From Azotobacter salinestris (GTDB lineage: Bacteria > Pseudomonadota > Gammaproteobacteria > Pseudomonadales > Pseudomonadaceae): a DNA stretch of 64,000 bases. This document shows, one piece after another, positions 28,456 through 41,080 of the stretch; position 1 is the first letter of the stretch, and every line of letters begins with the position of its first letter. A model generated the notes under the pieces. The model did no database searches. It was not told the DNA's origin and saw only the letters and a list, made by a program, of their open reading frames with translations. The stretch covers positions 1,611,001 to 1,675,000 of the forward strand of contig NZ_CP045302.1 in the NCBI RefSeq assembly GCF_009363155.1, read 5' to 3'. The translations under genes were made by a program, and so were the position numbers.

Positions 28456-28893
28456 TTATTTCCAGCAGCGCGAACCGCCGCCTTCCGCCGTTTTGGCACC
28501 CAGTTGATCGAGGGTGAGCACCCCGCACTCCGTATCGCTGGCCAGTTGCGCGCCAATGGGAGTGGCGGTGATGGTGTAGGTCAGGCCTGCACTGGATGAA
28601 CTGGTGACTGCGACCGTGTAATTCGAAGAGACATCCGCTCCCAGCGACATCCCCAGGGCATCGAGGCTGTCGGCATAGGTGCGTCTATCGAGGAGATAGC
28701 GTTCCTGTCGGTTGGCCACTTCGAGCATGAAGGCCTCGGCCGCCGCACGATTCGACCTGACCACATGCTGCCGATAACTCGGCAGTGCGATGCCCATGAG
28801 GATGGCGACGATCACCACTGTGATCATCAATTCGATCAGTGTGAAACCCGACGAATACCGCGCACGAGCCAAGCGGCTTCGCTCAAAGACCAT
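28456..28893 (-). CDS. pilE: Minor pilin PilE
   Basis: Minor pilin of 145 residues. The leader of 16 residues ends in YSSG before FTLIELMITVVIVAILMGIALPSY, followed by the PilE pattern RSNRAAAEAFMLEVANRQERYLL. Two cysteines near the C terminus (TECG, SRCWK) would form the usual disulfide. It is the first gene of the operon pilE-fimU-pilV-pilW-pilX-pilY1, which starts about 290 bases after the ispH stop in the same direction. In P. aeruginosa pilE is the last gene instead. Confidence 0.9.
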   Translation of the reverse strand: MVFERSRLARARYSSGFTLIELMITVVIVAILMGIALPSYRQHVVRSNRAAAEAFMLEVANRQERYLLDRRTYADSLDALGMSLGADVSSNYTVAVTSSSSAGLTYTITATPIGAQLASDTECGVLTLDQLGAKTAEGGGSRCWK

Positions 28894-29186
28894 CAAACAC
28901 CCCCATCCAAGGCACAAGTCGGTGCGTACGCCCAGTCGCAGCGGCATGAAACCCCAACCACGGTCAAACCGCGGCGTGCGGGAGTTCGCCAAGAGCCTGA
29001 AAAGCTCTGGCTCCGCTCGGCCAATGACGCTGCCGGGCATGAATGGAGGTGAAGATAGCGCCCTTACCCTGCCCGTTCTCAGGATAAGTGCGCAATTTTG
29101 ACGTGGCGCTGCAAGGCAACTACCAACTTGAGAAATGAAGAGGTGTCCTTACTCAGACTCCGCAGCGGAATATCGATGCAAACGGT

Positions 29187-30134
29187 TTAGTCCACCTGCA
29201 CCACCCGCAATTCCTTCGGCATCGAGAAGGTGACATTCTCCTCCCGTCCAGTAAGCTCCTCGACATCGGCGATGCCCCACTGCTGCAAACGCTCGATGAC
29301 TCCGCGCACCAGCACTTCCGGAGCCGAGGCGCCGGCAGTGATGCCGACACGCAGGACATTTTCGAACCATTCGCGGCGCAGATCCTCGGCACCGTCGACC
29401 AGATAGGCGGGGACCCCCATGCGCTCGGCCAGCTCGCGCAGGCGATTGGAATTGGAGCTGCTGGGACTGCCGACCACCAGCACCAGTTGACACTCGCTGG
29501 CCAGTTGCTTGACCGCGTCCTGGCGGTTCTGGGTGGCATAGCAGATATCGTCCTTGCGCGGGCCACCAATGCTCGGAAAGCGGGCGCGCAAGGCATCGAT
29601 CACCCGGGCGGCGTCGTCCATGGACAGGGTGGTCTGGGTGACGAAAGCCAGGAATCCGGGATTGCGCACCTGCAGGCGGGCGACATCCTCCTCGTCCTCC
29701 ACCAGATAGATGGCGCCACCCTTGGCCGTATCGTACTGCCCCATGGTGCCCACCACTTCCGGATGCCCCTGGTGGCCGATGAGAATGCACTCGCGGCCGT
29801 CGCGACTGTAGCGAGCGACCTCCAGGTGCACCTTGGTCACCAGCGGACAGGTGGCGTCGAACACCTTGAGCCCGCGCCGCTCGGCCTCCTGGCGCACCGC
29901 CTGGGACACGCCGTGGGCGCTGAAGATGACGATGACGTTGTCCGGCACCTGATCCAGCTCCTCGACGAAGATGGCTCCGCGCGAGCGCAGGTCCTCCACC
30001 ACGAACTTGTTGTGCACCACCTCATGGCGCACGTAGATCGGCGGGCCGAAGACCTCCAGGGCGCGGTTGACGATCTCGATGGCGCGATCGACGCCAGCGC
30101 AGAAGCCACGGGGATTGGCGAGCTTGATGTGCAT
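29187..30134 (-). CDS. ispH: 4-hydroxy-3-methylbut-2-enyl diphosphate reductase IspH
   Basis: Last enzyme of the MEP isoprenoid pathway; reduces HMBPP to IPP and DMAPP with a 4Fe-4S cluster. The three cluster cysteines are in FCAGV (C12), DATCP and ICYATQNRQ, the family positions. HEVVHN and the GHPE histidines of the active site are present. The 315 residues are full length. It ends the leftward murJ/ribF-ileS-lspA-fkpB-ispH series. Confidence 0.96.
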   Translation of the reverse strand: MHIKLANPRGFCAGVDRAIEIVNRALEVFGPPIYVRHEVVHNKFVVEDLRSRGAIFVEELDQVPDNVIVIFSAHGVSQAVRQEAERRGLKVFDATCPLVTKVHLEVARYSRDGRECILIGHQGHPEVVGTMGQYDTAKGGAIYLVEDEEDVARLQVRNPGFLAFVTQTTLSMDDAARVIDALRARFPSIGGPRKDDICYATQNRQDAVKQLASECQLVLVVGSPSSSNSNRLRELAERMGVPAYLVDGAEDLRREWFENVLRVGITAGASAPEVLVRGVIERLQQWGIADVEELTGREENVTFSMPKELRVVQVD

Positions 30135-30199
30135 GGGGGCCTCGGCGGGAAATGGCGGGTGACGGCCGCGGCGGGTCTCGCCCGCCGGATCTCCGATGC

Positions 30200-30637
30200 T
30201 CAGACGGGTTTGACCTCGAGGATTTCCACCTCGAAGGTCAAGTCGCGTCCGGCCAGCGGATGATTGAAGTCGACGGTGACCTGCTTGTCGTCGAAGGACT
30301 TGACGACCCCCGGCATCTCGCCGCTGGCTGCGTCGTTGAAGATCACCAGCAGGCCTTCCGAGAGTTCCATGCCCTCGAACTGGCTGCGTGGCATGACCTG
30401 CACGTTCTGTGGGTTGGGCCGGCCGAAGCCCTGCTCCGGCGCGATCGGCAGGGCGCGCCGGTCGCCGGCCTTGAGGCCGTAGAGGGACAGCTCGAAACCG
30501 GGCAACAGATTGCCATCGCCGACCCGAAAGGTGGCCGGACGCTTGTCGAAGGTGCTGTCGACCACATCGCCCGAGTCGAGCTTGATGGCAAAATGTAGGG
30601 TGACTTCCCGATCGGGACCGATACGCAGCTCAGTCAT
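30200..30637 (-). CDS. fkpB: FKBP-type peptidyl-prolyl isomerase FkpB (SlpA-like)
   Basis: Cytoplasmic SlyD/SlpA-type proline isomerase of 145 residues from the ATG at 30637 (MTELRIGP). The FKBP core opens with [24 protein letters not shown]; the inserted flap domain ([19 protein letters not shown]) lies in the middle, with [19 protein letters not shown] at the end. It lacks the His-rich tail of SlyD. The start overlaps lspA by eight bases. Confidence 0.93.
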   Translation of the reverse strand: MTELRIGPDREVTLHFAIKLDSGDVVDSTFDKRPATFRVGDGNLLPGFELSLYGLKAGDRRALPIAPEQGFGRPNPQNVQVMPRSQFEGMELSEGLLVIFNDAASGEMPGVVKSFDDKQVTVDFNHPLAGRDLTFEVEILEVKPV

Positions 30638-31133
30638 GGGCGGTTTCTCCGGACTTCTTGCTGATGAACATATCCAGCGCCAGCATGATGGCGCCCACGG
30701 TAATGGCACTGTCGGCCAGGTTGAATGCCGGGAAGAACCAGCGGTCCTGCCAGTGCACCAGGATGAAGTCGATCACATGGCCATAGGCCACACGATCGAA
30801 CAGATTGCCCACGGCGCCGCCCAGCACCAGAGCCAGAGCGACGGCCAGCCAGGTCTCGGCGGCCTGGAGGCGCTTGAGCCAGACCACCAGCACGCCACTG
30901 ACTGCGATGGCGATCAGGGCGAACAGCCAGCGCTGCCAGCCGGACTCGCCGGCGAGGAAGCTGAAGGCGGCGCCGGTATTGTAGGCCAGGGTCCAGCTGA
31001 ACAGACCGGGAACGATCTCGATCTGCTGGTAGAGTCGCAGGGTGCCCTCGAAATAGAGCTTGCTGGCCTGGTCGAGGACGAATACCAGCAGGCTCAGCCA
31101 GAGCCAGGGAAGCTTGCCGAAACGGGAATTCAT
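30630..31133 (-). CDS. lspA: Lipoprotein signal peptidase LspA
   Basis: Inner membrane aspartyl protease that removes the signal peptide of prolipoproteins such as BamD. The 167 residues from the ATG at 31133 form four membrane helices. The catalytic aspartates are in GAVGNLFDRV and FNLADSAI. It lies 36 bases after ileS and overlaps fkpB by eight bases, the conserved ileS-lspA-fkpB-ispH order. Confidence 0.96.
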   Translation of the reverse strand: MNSRFGKLPWLWLSLLVFVLDQASKLYFEGTLRLYQQIEIVPGLFSWTLAYNTGAAFSFLAGESGWQRWLFALIAIAVSGVLVVWLKRLQAAETWLAVALALVLGGAVGNLFDRVAYGHVIDFILVHWQDRWFFPAFNLADSAITVGAIMLALDMFISKKSGETAHD

Positions 31134-31169
31134 GGGCGCATACCTGACCTGCCGCGCCTGCAATGCAGA

Positions 31170-34001
31170 TCACGCATGCCGGCGGACCTCGCCTTCGCCC
31201 TGGATGTTCTCCACGCAGCGCCCGCAGATTTCCGGATGCGCCGGATCGGCGCCGACGTCTTCGCGGTGGTGCCAGCAGCGGGCGCATTTGACGTGGGCCG
31301 ACTTGACTACCCGGATCCGCAGACCGCCGACCTCGGTATCCACCGCATCGGCCGGCGCGGCCTCGAGGGGCTGGACCCGGGCGGCTGAGGTGATCAGCAC
31401 GAAGCGCAGCTCGTCGCCCAGCAGGGCCAGGCGTTCGGCCAAGACCGGCTCGGCGAACAGGGTGACCTCGGCCTGCAGGTTGCCACCGATGGCCTTAGCA
31501 TTGCGCTGGTTCTCCAGCTCCTTGTTCACCGCGGCCTTGACCGCCATGACCCGCTCCCAGAAGGCGCGATCCAGGGCGAAGCCTTCCGGCAGTGCGCAGA
31601 GACCCTGATACCAGGTGTTGAGCATCACCGACTCGTTGCGCTCGCCCGGCAGATACTGCCAGATCTCCTCGGCGGTGAACGCCAGGATCGGTGCGATCCA
31701 GCGCACCAGCGCCTCGCCGATGTGGTACATGGCGCTCTGGCAGGAGCGACGCGCCACGCTGTCGGTGGCACAGGTGTACTGGCGGTCCTTGATGATGTCG
31801 AGGTAGAAGCCGCCCAGCTCCTGCACGCAGAAGTTGTGCACCTTCTGGTAGACGACCCAGAAGCGATAGCTGTCGAAAGCCTCCTCGATCTCGCGCTGCA
31901 GCAGCAGGGCGCGGTCCACCGCCCAGCGATCCAGCGCCAGCATGTCCTCGGCAGCCAGCAGATCCTTCGCCGGATCGAAGCCGTTGAGGTTGGAAAGCAG
32001 GAAGCGCGCAGTGTTGCGGATGCGCCGGTAGGCGTCGGCACTGCGCTGGAGGATCTGCTTGGACACCGCCATCTCGCCGGAGTAGTCGGTCGCCGATACC
32101 CACAGGCGCAGGATGTCGGCGCCCATGCTGTCGGTGATTTCCTGCGGGGCGATGACGTTGCCGAGGGACTTGGACATCTTGCGGCCGTTCTCGTCCACGG
32201 TGAAGCCGTGGGTCAGCAGGCCGCGGTACGGCGCATGACCGTCGATGGCCGCGCCGGTCAAGAGCGAGGAATGGAACCAGCCGCGGTGCTGGTCGGAACC
32301 CTCCAGGTAGAGGTCGGCGCGCGGGCCCTGGTCATGACCCATGGGATGCGAGCCGCGCATCACGTGCCAGTGGGTGGTGCCCGAGTCGAACCAGACGTCC
32401 AGGGTGTCGGCGATCTTGTCGTACTGTGCGGCCTCGGCACCGAGCAGTTCGGCCGGATCGAGCCTGAACCAGGCCTCGATGCCTTCGCGCTCGACGCGCT
32501 TGGCCACCTCTTCCATCAGCTCGACGGTGCGCGGATGCAGCTCGCCGCTTTCCTTGTGCAGGAAGAAGGGAATCGGCACCCCCCAGTTGCGCTGGCGCGA
32601 GATGCACCAGTCCGGACGGCCGGCGATCATCCCGTGCAGGCGCGCCTGGCCCCAGGCGGGGACGAACTGGGTCTGCTCGATGGCTGCCAGGGCGCGCTCG
32701 CGCAGGGTGCTGCCATCCTTGGCCCGGCTGTCCATGCCGACGAACCACTGGGCAGTGGCGCGGTAGATCAGCGGGGTCTTGTGCCGCCAGCAGTGCATGT
32801 AGCTGTGCTGGATGCTCTCGTGCTTGAGCAGGGCGCCGACCTCGGCGAGCTTGGCGACGATGTTCGGGTTGGCCTTCCAGATGAACTGGCCGCCAAAGAA
32901 CGGCAGCGACTCCACATATACGCCGTTGCTCTGCACTGGGCTGAGGATCTCGTCGTTGCTCATGCCGTACTGTTTGCAGGAGCGGAAGTCGTCCTCGCCG
33001 TAGGCCGGCGCCGAGTGGACGATGCCGGTGCCGGCGTCCAGCCCGACGTAGTCGGCCAGGTAGACCGGCGAGAGGCGCTCGTAGAACGGATGGCGGAAGC
33101 GGATCAGCTCCAGGGCCTCGCCTTTTGCGGTGGCCAGCACCTGCCCCTGCAGGCCGTAGCGGGTCAGGCAACCCTCGACCAGTTCCTCGGCCAGCACCAG
33201 CAGCCGCTCGCCGGTGTCGACCAGCGCATAGGTGAAGTCCGGATGGACGTTCAGCGCCTGGTTGGCCGGAATGGTCCAGGGAGTGGTGGTCCAGATGACG
33301 ATGCCGGCCGGCTTGGCCAGGCTCGCCAGACCGAAGGCGGCGGCCAGCTTGTCGGCATCCTCGACCGGAAAGAGCACGTCGATGGCATCGGACTTCTTGT
33401 CCTGATACTCGACCTCCGCCTCGGCCAGCGCCGAGCCACAGTCGAAGCACCAGTTCACCGGCTTCAGGCCCTTAAACACGAAGCCGCCCTCGACCATTTT
33501 CGCCAGGGCGCGGATTTCCCCGGCCTCGTTGGCGAACTCCATGGTCTTGTAGGGGTTTTCCCAGTCGCCGAGCACGCCGAGGCGGATGAAATCGGCCTTC
33601 TGCCCCTCGACCTGCTCGGCGGCATAGGCGCGGCAACGCTCGCGGGTCAGATCCGCCGGCTGGTTCTTGCCGAAGGTGGTCTCTACCTTGTGCTCGATGG
33701 GCAGGCCATGGCAGTCCCAGCCCGGCACATAGGGGGCATCGAAGCCGGCGAGGGTCTTCGAGCGGACGATCATGTCCTTGATGATCTTGTTGACCGCATG
33801 GCCGATGTGAATGTTGCCGTTGGCATAGGGCGGGCCGTCGTGCAGGATGAACTTCGGACGTCCCTCACCGATCTGCCGCAGCTTCTGATACAGGCCAATG
33901 CTGTTCCAGCGCTTCAGCGTCTCCGGCTCGCGCTGCGGCAGGCCGGCCTTCATCGGGAATGCCGTTTCCGGCAGGTTGAGGGTCGCTTTGTAGTCGGTCA
34001 T
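31170..34001 (-). CDS. ileS: Isoleucyl-tRNA synthetase IleS
   Basis: Class I synthetase that charges tRNA-Ile and edits valine. HIGH is in [13 protein letters not shown] near residue 65 and KMSKS is KMSKSLGN near 605. The C-terminal zinc site CARCW/CGRC is intact. The start at 34001 gives 943 residues ([11 protein letters not shown]), the pseudomonad length; an ATG six bases upstream (34007) overlaps the ribF stop as ATGA and may be used instead. lspA follows. Confidence 0.97.
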   Translation of the reverse strand: MTDYKATLNLPETAFPMKAGLPQREPETLKRWNSIGLYQKLRQIGEGRPKFILHDGPPYANGNIHIGHAVNKIIKDMIVRSKTLAGFDAPYVPGWDCHGLPIEHKVETTFGKNQPADLTRERCRAYAAEQVEGQKADFIRLGVLGDWENPYKTMEFANEAGEIRALAKMVEGGFVFKGLKPVNWCFDCGSALAEAEVEYQDKKSDAIDVLFPVEDADKLAAAFGLASLAKPAGIVIWTTTPWTIPANQALNVHPDFTYALVDTGERLLVLAEELVEGCLTRYGLQGQVLATAKGEALELIRFRHPFYERLSPVYLADYVGLDAGTGIVHSAPAYGEDDFRSCKQYGMSNDEILSPVQSNGVYVESLPFFGGQFIWKANPNIVAKLAEVGALLKHESIQHSYMHCWRHKTPLIYRATAQWFVGMDSRAKDGSTLRERALAAIEQTQFVPAWGQARLHGMIAGRPDWCISRQRNWGVPIPFFLHKESGELHPRTVELMEEVAKRVEREGIEAWFRLDPAELLGAEAAQYDKIADTLDVWFDSGTTHWHVMRGSHPMGHDQGPRADLYLEGSDQHRGWFHSSLLTGAAIDGHAPYRGLLTHGFTVDENGRKMSKSLGNVIAPQEITDSMGADILRLWVSATDYSGEMAVSKQILQRSADAYRRIRNTARFLLSNLNGFDPAKDLLAAEDMLALDRWAVDRALLLQREIEEAFDSYRFWVVYQKVHNFCVQELGGFYLDIIKDRQYTCATDSVARRSCQSAMYHIGEALVRWIAPILAFTAEEIWQYLPGERNESVMLNTWYQGLCALPEGFALDRAFWERVMAVKAAVNKELENQRNAKAIGGNLQAEVTLFAEPVLAERLALLGDELRFVLITSAARVQPLEAAPADAVDTEVGGLRIRVVKSAHVKCARCWHHREDVGADPAHPEICGRCVENIQGEGEVRRHA

Positions 34002-34003
34002 CG

Positions 34004-34954
34004 TCATTCGGGCTCGTGAGTAAGCGGTTTACCCTGCCAGTAGGCACGGGCGACGGCGATATCGGAGTCGATCGCCGCTTTCAGCGCATCCAGGGAAGAG
34101 AAGCGTTCCTCGTCGCGCAGCTTGTGATGAAAGGTGACGCGCAGGTGCCGGCCGTACAGATCGCCGGCGAAATCCAGCAGATGCATCTCCAAATGGGCGC
34201 GGCCGTCGCCCGCCACCGAGGGACGCATGCCGATGTTGGCCACTCCCGGCCAGCACCGCCCATCCAGCTCGGTGCTCACCAGGTAGACGCCGGTGAGCGG
34301 CACCCGACGGCGCTTGAGCTGCACGTTGGCGGTCGGCGCGCCGAGCTGGCGACCCAGCTTCTGGCCATGCAGTACCCGGCCGCAGAGGCTGAAGGGGCGG
34401 CCGAGCAGGCGCTCGGCCAGGGACAGATCGCCGTGGCTCAGGGCCGCGCGCAGCCGCGTGCTGCTGACGCGCAGACCGTCCACCTCGACGGTGATTGCTG
34501 CCTCGACGGTAAAGCCCTCGGCCGCACCGGCCTGGCGCAGGAACTCGAAGTCGCCGGCACGATCGCAACCGAAGCGAAAGTCGTCACCGACCTCCAGATG
34601 GCGCACTCCCAACCCCTCGACCAGCACGCTCTGTACGAATGCCTGAGCGCTCAGCTCGCACAACCGGCGATTGAAGGGCAGACAAAGCACCCGGTCGACA
34701 CCCTGTGCCGCAAGCAGCTCCAGCTTCTCCCGCAGACGAGTCAGGCGCGCCGGGGCACGCTGCGGACTGAAGAACTCCCGCGGCTGCGGCTCGAAGATCA
34801 CCACGCAGCTGGGCAGGCCCGACTCGGTCGCGCGCTCGCGCAGGCGCGCGAGGATCGCCTGGTGGCCACGGTGGACACCGTCGAAATTCCCAATGGTGGC
34901 GACACAACCCCGATGCTGGGGCCGCAGATTATGGAGGCCTCGAACCAGCTGCAT
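34004..34954 (-). CDS. ribF: Bifunctional riboflavin kinase/FAD synthetase RibF
   Basis: Makes FMN and then FAD from riboflavin. The 316 residues from the ATG at 34954 ([10 protein letters not shown]) have the nucleotidyltransferase domain first ([12 protein letters not shown] near 24) and the riboflavin kinase domain from about residue 185 ([27 protein letters not shown]). The stop overlaps a possible ileS start. The spacer to murJ is 135 bases and includes its promoter. Confidence 0.96.
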   Translation of the reverse strand: MQLVRGLHNLRPQHRGCVATIGNFDGVHRGHQAILARLRERATESGLPSCVVIFEPQPREFFSPQRAPARLTRLREKLELLAAQGVDRVLCLPFNRRLCELSAQAFVQSVLVEGLGVRHLEVGDDFRFGCDRAGDFEFLRQAGAAEGFTVEAAITVEVDGLRVSSTRLRAALSHGDLSLAERLLGRPFSLCGRVLHGQKLGRQLGAPTANVQLKRRRVPLTGVYLVSTELDGRCWPGVANIGMRPSVAGDGRAHLEMHLLDFAGDLYGRHLRVTFHHKLRDEERFSSLDALKAAIDSDIAVARAYWQGKPLTHEPE

Positions 34955-35089
34955 AGGAAACATCTTGCTTGCAAAGTGGCCGATTATACGCACAGCCGTG
35001 GCCTGGCAACAGGTCGGCAAGACGCCTACAGCCGCGGATCGCCGCCGGCAACGCCGACGGCACGACAACCTGTACGGCGCATCCCTGGG

Positions 35090-36634
35090 CTAGGTGATCG
35101 ACTTGCGGGAGAAATCCCGCAACCGGAAGCCGAGCAGCAGCAACATGCCGAAATAGGTCACGACACCCGCCAGCACCAGCGCGCCCAGGCGTAGGAAACG
35201 CTCCGCCATCACGCCCTGCTCCCAGGCCGGCATCAGCTCCAACAGGCCGAGCAGCGCCATCCCCATCGCCAGCACGGCCATCAGCAGCTTGAGGAGGAAC
35301 CGCCCCCACCCCGGCTGCGGCTCGAAGCGCCGCTGCTGGCGCAGCTTCCAATAGAGCAGACCAGCATTCAGGCAGGCCCCCAGCCCGATGGCCAGCGCCA
35401 GGCCGGCATGCGGAACGGGAAAGGTCAGAATGAAGGTCACGTTCATCACCTGGGTGACTCCCAGGGTCAGCATGGCGATGCGCACCGGCGTGCGGATGTT
35501 CTGCTGGGCGTAGAAGCCCGGCGCCAGCACCTTCACCAGGATGATCCCGAGCAGCCCGACCGCGTAGGCGACCAGGGCGTACTGGGTCATCAGGGCATCG
35601 TGGGCGGTGAACCTGCCGTACTGGAACAGCGACACGGTGAGCGGCTCGGCGAGAAGCGCCAGAGCCAGCGCACAGGGCAGCACCAGCAGGAAGCACAGGC
35701 GCAGTCCCCAGTCGAGAAGCCTCGAATACTCCTGCCGGTCCTGACTGGCATGGGTCTTCGACAGGGCCGGCAGCAGGATGGTCCCCAGCGCCACGCCGAG
35801 CACGCCGGACGGCAGCTCCATCAGGCGATCGGCATAGTACATCCAGGACACCGAGCCGGCGGCGAGGAAGGAGGCGAAGATGGTGTTGATGATCAGCGAG
35901 ATCTGTCCCACCGAGACGCCGAGAATGGCTGGCGCCATCTGCCTTAGCACTCGCCACACGCCGGCATCGTGCAGATTCAGGCGCGGCAGCACGAGCATGC
36001 CGATCTTCTTCAGGTGCGGCAGCTGGTAGAGCAGTTGCAGCAGGCCGCCGGCCAGCACCGACCAGCCCAGCGCCAGTACCGGCGGATCGAAATAGGGCGT
36101 GAGGAACAGCGCGAAGGCGATCATGCTGAGGTTCAGCAGGGTCGGCACGAAGGCCGGCACGCTGAAACGGTTCCAGGTGTTGAGGACCGCCCCGGCCAGG
36201 GAGGACAGCGAGATCAGCAATATATAAGGAAAGGTGATTCGCAGCAGCGTGGTGGTGAGCTCGAACTTCTCCGACGACTCGACGAAACCCGGTGCCGAGA
36301 CCCAGATCAACCAGGGTGCAGTCAGGATACCGAGCAGGGTCACCAGCGTCAGCACCAGGGTCAGCAGGCCGGCGACATAGGCGAGGAAGGTGCGCGTCGC
36401 CTCCTCCCCCTGCTGAGTCTTGTATTCGGCGAGGATCGGCACGAAGGCCTGGGAGAAGGCCCCTTCGGCGAAGATGCGCCGCAGCAGGTTGGGCAGCTTG
36501 AAGGCGACGAAGAAGGCATCGGTGGCCAGCCCCGCGCCGAAGATACGCGCCACCAGGGTATCGCGCACGAAACCCAGCACGCGGGACAGCATGGTGATGG
36601 AGCTGACCGCTGCCAGCGACTTGAGTAGATTCAT
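35090..36634 (-). CDS. murJ: Lipid II flippase MurJ (MviN)
   Basis: Inner membrane MOP-superfamily protein that flips lipid II to the periplasm. From the ATG at 36634 it has 514 residues and about 14 membrane helices. The signature [21 protein letters not shown] and the [17 protein letters not shown] loop are present. It lies in the same direction as ribF and is divergent from rpsT. Longer upstream in-frame starts fall in the promoter region and were not used. Confidence 0.95.
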   Translation of the reverse strand: MNLLKSLAAVSSITMLSRVLGFVRDTLVARIFGAGLATDAFFVAFKLPNLLRRIFAEGAFSQAFVPILAEYKTQQGEEATRTFLAYVAGLLTLVLTLVTLLGILTAPWLIWVSAPGFVESSEKFELTTTLLRITFPYILLISLSSLAGAVLNTWNRFSVPAFVPTLLNLSMIAFALFLTPYFDPPVLALGWSVLAGGLLQLLYQLPHLKKIGMLVLPRLNLHDAGVWRVLRQMAPAILGVSVGQISLIINTIFASFLAAGSVSWMYYADRLMELPSGVLGVALGTILLPALSKTHASQDRQEYSRLLDWGLRLCFLLVLPCALALALLAEPLTVSLFQYGRFTAHDALMTQYALVAYAVGLLGIILVKVLAPGFYAQQNIRTPVRIAMLTLGVTQVMNVTFILTFPVPHAGLALAIGLGACLNAGLLYWKLRQQRRFEPQPGWGRFLLKLLMAVLAMGMALLGLLELMPAWEQGVMAERFLRLGALVLAGVVTYFGMLLLLGFRLRDFSRKSIT

Positions 36635-36793
36635 GAAAACCGAGATTCGGGATCCGACTGGAAGAAGAGAACGGGCCCGGCAGGATGCCATTTCATCGCC
36701 ACCTTCGGCGGCAGCGACCTCTGGCGCCGAGCGAAGCCGCGAGTGTAGAGGCCGCCGGCAGCCGCCGCAACGCAATGCACACGACCGTTTCCC

Positions 36794-36822
36794 TTGACAT
36801 CCCCCCAGTACCTCGGCATGAT
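36794..36822 (+). promoter_or_regulatory. Sigma-70 promoter of rpsT
   Basis: A perfect TTGACA (36794-36799) and CATGAT (36817-36822) are 17 bases apart. Transcription would begin near 36829, leaving a leader of about 58 bases before the rpsT start. The TTATTTGTTT stretch after it is AT-rich. Confidence 0.7.
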
Positions 36823-36886
36823 TCGCGGCCTTATTTGTTTGCATCCCCAGATTTGTTCGTATCCCCCAGTTTCGAGGAGCTTGACG

Positions 36887-37165
36887 GTGGCCAACTCACC
36901 TTCTGCCAAAAAACGCGCCAAACAGGCTGAGAAGCGTCGTAGCCATAACGCCAGCCTGCGCTCGATGGTTCGTACCTACATCAAGAACGTGGTCAAGGCT
37001 ATCGACGCCAAGGACCTGGACAAGGCCAAGACCGCCTACACCGCCGCCGTTCCGGTGATCGACCGCATGGCCGACAAGGGCATCATCCACAAGAACAAGG
37101 CCGCTCGTCACAAGAGCCGCCTGAACGCACACATCAAGGCCCTCGGCGCAGCCGCTGCCGCCTGA
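36887..37165 (+). CDS. rpsT: 30S ribosomal protein S20 RpsT
   Basis: Binds 16S rRNA early in 30S assembly. The 92 residues ([17 protein letters not shown] ...) are typical. The start is GTG at 36887, eight bases after GAGGAG; an in-frame TTG at 36881 is too close to the binding site. A rare start codon is notable because E. coli rpsT uses UUG and is autoregulated at translation. A strong hairpin ends the gene. Confidence 0.96.
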   Translation: MANSPSAKKRAKQAEKRRSHNASLRSMVRTYIKNVVKAIDAKDLDKAKTAYTAAVPVIDRMADKGIIHKNKAARHKSRLNAHIKALGAAAAA

Positions 37166-37181
37166 TCTGGATGGGTGCCAA

Positions 37182-37208
37182 AAAAAACCGGCCGATGGCC
37201 GGTTTTTT
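37182..37208. terminator. Bidirectional terminator after rpsT
   Basis: AAAAAACCGGCC and GGCCGGTTTTTT pair over 12 bases with a GAT loop. T runs on both strands let it stop rpsT and also the leftward creA transcript. Confidence 0.92.
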
Positions 37209-37249
37209 GTTGCCCTGCACTTCCGGAGAGAGAAGAGGGAAGCCCCCTC

Positions 37250-37702
37250 TCACTCCCGCCAGGGCAGAATGGGGATCGCCGTTACCGCATTCTGCGGACT
37301 GCCCTCGATCACCCGGTCGCTGTAAACTAGGTACACCAGGGTATTGCGCTTCTCGTCGAAGAAGCGCACCACCTGCATGCTCTTGAACACCAGCGAAGTG
37401 CGCTCCTTGAAGACCACCTCGCCATCCTTCAGCTCCTCACGGAAACTGATCTTGTCGACCTGGCGGCAGGCAATGGAGGCCTCGGCACGGTCTTCGGCCA
37501 AGCCCAGCCCGCCCTTGACGCCACCGGTCCGAGGCCGCGACAGATAGCAGGTCACACCCTGGACCTTGGGGTCGTCGAAGGCCTCGACGACGATCCGGTC
37601 GTTCGGACCGAACCACTTGAACACGGTCGACACCTCGCCGATCTGCTCGGCCAGCGCCAGCGACGGCAACAGCGCCGCCAGCAGCAACGAAATCCTGCGC
37701 AT
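37250..37702 (-). CDS. creA: CreA family exported protein
   Basis: A 150-residue protein with a signal peptide ending LALA before [19 protein letters not shown], and the CreA-family core [23 protein letters not shown]. Two cysteines (VTCYL, IACRQ) could form a disulfide in the periplasm. CreA's function is not established. It starts nine bases after proB, so the two are likely co-transcribed. Confidence 0.9.
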   Translation of the reverse strand: MRRISLLLAALLPSLALAEQIGEVSTVFKWFGPNDRIVVEAFDDPKVQGVTCYLSRPRTGGVKGGLGLAEDRAEASIACRQVDKISFREELKDGEVVFKERTSLVFKSMQVVRFFDEKRNTLVYLVYSDRVIEGSPQNAVTAIPILPWRE

Positions 37703-37711
37703 ATCGCCCCC

Positions 37712-38833
37712 TCAAACCAGAATCAGATTGTCGCGATGCACCAGCTCCGGCTCATCGACATAACCCAGCAACTGCTCGATCTGCTCGGAAGCACGGCCGA
37801 TGATTTTCTGCGCCTCGGCGGAGCTGTAATTCACCAGGCCGCGGGCGATCTCGCGCCCCTCCCGATCGACGCAGACCACCATCTCGCCACGGCGGAAATT
37901 CCCCACCACCGACCTCACCCCCACCGGCAACAGACTACGATGATGGCGGGTCAGCGCCTCCACCGCCCCAGCATCCAGCACCAGGGTGCCGCGCATCTGC
38001 AGATGCCCGGCCAGCCATTGCTTGCGCGCCGCCAGCATGCCCTGCTCGGGCGCGAGCAGGGTACCGAGCCGCTCGCCAGCCTTGAGCCGGTCCAGCACCC
38101 GCTCGATACGCCCGCCGATGATCACCGTGTGGGCACCGGAGCGGGCCGCCAGCCGCGCCGCCCGTAGCTTGGTCTGCATGCCGCCGCGCCCCAGAGCGCC
38201 ACCGGTGGAGCCGGCGGCGCCATCCAGACGCGGGTCGTCGGCACGTGCCTCGAAGATCAGCTGCGCATCGGGATTGCTGCGCGGGTCGGCATCGAACATG
38301 CCGTCGCGGTCAGTGAGGATGACCAGCAGGTCCGCCTCCACCAGATTGGCCACCAGCGCCGCCAGAGTATCGTTGTCGCCGAAGCGGATCTCGTCGGTGA
38401 CCACGGTGTCGTTCTCGTTGATCACCGGGATGACCCCGAGATCCAGCAGGGTGCGCAGGGTGCTGCGGGCATTCAGGTAACGCTTGCGGTCGGAGAGGTC
38501 ATCGTGGGTCAGCAGGATCTGCGCGGTATGCCGACCATGCTCGGCAAAGCTCGACTCCCAGGCGCGCACCAGCCCCATCTGCCCCACCGCGGCCGCCGCC
38601 TGCAGCTCGTGGATGCTCTTCGGCCGGACACTCCAGCCCAGCTGGCTCATGCCGGCCGCCACGGCACCGGAAGACACCAGCACCAACTCCACGCCGGACT
38701 CGCGCAGCGCCACCATCTGCTCGACCCAGACCGCCATCGAAGAACGGTCCAGGCCGCGGCCGTCAGCAGTCAGCAAGGCACTGCCGATCTTCACCACCCA
38801 ACGCCGCGCACCCGTCACCTTATCGCGCATCAT
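37712..38833 (-). CDS. proB: Glutamate 5-kinase ProB
   Basis: Phosphorylates glutamate in the first step of proline synthesis. The amino-acid kinase domain (residues 1-260: [32 protein letters not shown]-like [19 protein letters not shown]) is followed by a C-terminal PUA domain (about 280-373). Two adjacent ATGs (38833, 38830) are possible; the second is better spaced from AAAGGCGGAG. The obg-proB-creA order is standard here, with a 79-base spacer after obg. Confidence 0.95.
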   Translation of the reverse strand: MMRDKVTGARRWVVKIGSALLTADGRGLDRSSMAVWVEQMVALRESGVELVLVSSGAVAAGMSQLGWSVRPKSIHELQAAAAVGQMGLVRAWESSFAEHGRHTAQILLTHDDLSDRKRYLNARSTLRTLLDLGVIPVINENDTVVTDEIRFGDNDTLAALVANLVEADLLVILTDRDGMFDADPRSNPDAQLIFEARADDPRLDGAAGSTGGALGRGGMQTKLRAARLAARSGAHTVIIGGRIERVLDRLKAGERLGTLLAPEQGMLAARKQWLAGHLQMRGTLVLDAGAVEALTRHHRSLLPVGVRSVVGNFRRGEMVVCVDREGREIARGLVNYSSAEAQKIIGRASEQIEQLLGYVDEPELVHRDNLILV

Positions 38834-38912
38834 CTCCGCCTTTCCGCTCTGTCAGTCAGACGGCGAGCCCGACCCGCCGCCAATCGCGGGCGGACCCTGT
38901 CCGCCCCACAGG

Positions 38913-40235
<1,323 letters not shown>

Positions 40236-40493
40236 TCAGGCCGATACGACGCTCACGTAGCGACGACCGAAGGCACCCTTCACTTCGAACTTGACCACGC
40301 CTTCCACTTTCGCGAAAAGGGTGTGGTCCTTGCCCATGCCGACACCGAAACCGGCGTGGAACTGGGTGCCGCGCTGACGCACGATGATGTTGCCGGCCTT
40401 GATGACCTGGCCGCCGAACATTTTCACGCCAAGGCGTTTACTTTCCGAGTCGCGACCGTTGCGGGTAGAACCGCCAGCTTTTTTGTGTGCCAT
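40236..40493 (-). CDS. rpmA: 50S ribosomal protein L27 RpmA
   Basis: An 85-residue ribosomal protein whose N-terminal tail reaches the peptidyl transferase centre. The sequence [16 protein letters not shown] is the conserved start. It forms the rplU-rpmA operon, 33 bases after rplU. Confidence 0.97.
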   Translation of the reverse strand: MAHKKAGGSTRNGRDSESKRLGVKMFGGQVIKAGNIIVRQRGTQFHAGFGVGMGKDHTLFAKVEGVVKFEVKGAFGRRYVSVVSA

Positions 40494-40526
40494 GAGTGCG
40501 TTACTCCAAATAGCGGGTATTCAGGC

Positions 40527-40838
40527 TCAGGCCTGGATACCGGTGATTTTGACTTCGGTGAACCACTGACGGTGGCCCTGGTGCTTCATGTGGTGCTTGC
40601 GGCGGCGGAACTTGATGATACTCACCTTGTCATGACGGCCCTGGCCCACGACTTCGGCGGTCACCTTGGCGCCCTCGACCACGGGAGCGCCGATCTTCAC
40701 GTCGTCACCGTTGCCGACCAGCAGCACGCGATCGAAGGTGACGGAGTCGCCAGTGCCCACTTCGAGCTTTTCGATCTTGAGGAATTCGCCTTCGGCAACC
40801 TTGTATTGCTTGCCGCCGGTCACGATTACTGCGTACAT
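40527..40838 (-). CDS. rplU: 50S ribosomal protein L21 RplU
   Basis: A 103-residue 23S rRNA-binding protein. [17 protein letters not shown] and the C-terminal [14 protein letters not shown] are family signatures. The ATG at 40838 is correct; upstream in-frame starts lie in the leader. Divergent from ispB across a 242-base spacer that holds its promoter. Confidence 0.97.
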   Translation of the reverse strand: MYAVIVTGGKQYKVAEGEFLKIEKLEVGTGDSVTFDRVLLVGNGDDVKIGAPVVEGAKVTAEVVGQGRHDKVSIIKFRRRKHHMKHQGHRQWFTEVKITGIQA

Positions 40839-40971
40839 GGTATGTCTCCGTTGATCCTGCTCACCCGGCGCTTTATAGAAGGAGTCGTTGGCCGGCATGG
40901 CTGCGCGGACTGGATGACCGCCTGCGCAATTGCGTAAGACAGGGAAATACCCAGGGAAGTTAGGGCCCGCG

Positions 40972-41000
40972 ATTGTACGCAAGCGCCAGAAGCCACGCAA
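40972..41000 (-). promoter_or_regulatory. Candidate promoter of rplU-rpmA with direct repeat
   Basis: Read leftward, TTGCGT (40995-41000) and TACAAT (40972-40977) are 17 bases apart. The 11 bases ACGCAAGCGCC occur twice, at 40977-40987 and 40995-41005, across the promoter. Confidence 0.55.
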
Positions 41001-41080
41001 GCGCCGCCAGCCCTTGCCTTGACAGCCCATACCCTGCCACCTAGCATGCCGCGGCAACTGATCAGGAGCTCGAGGCGTTG

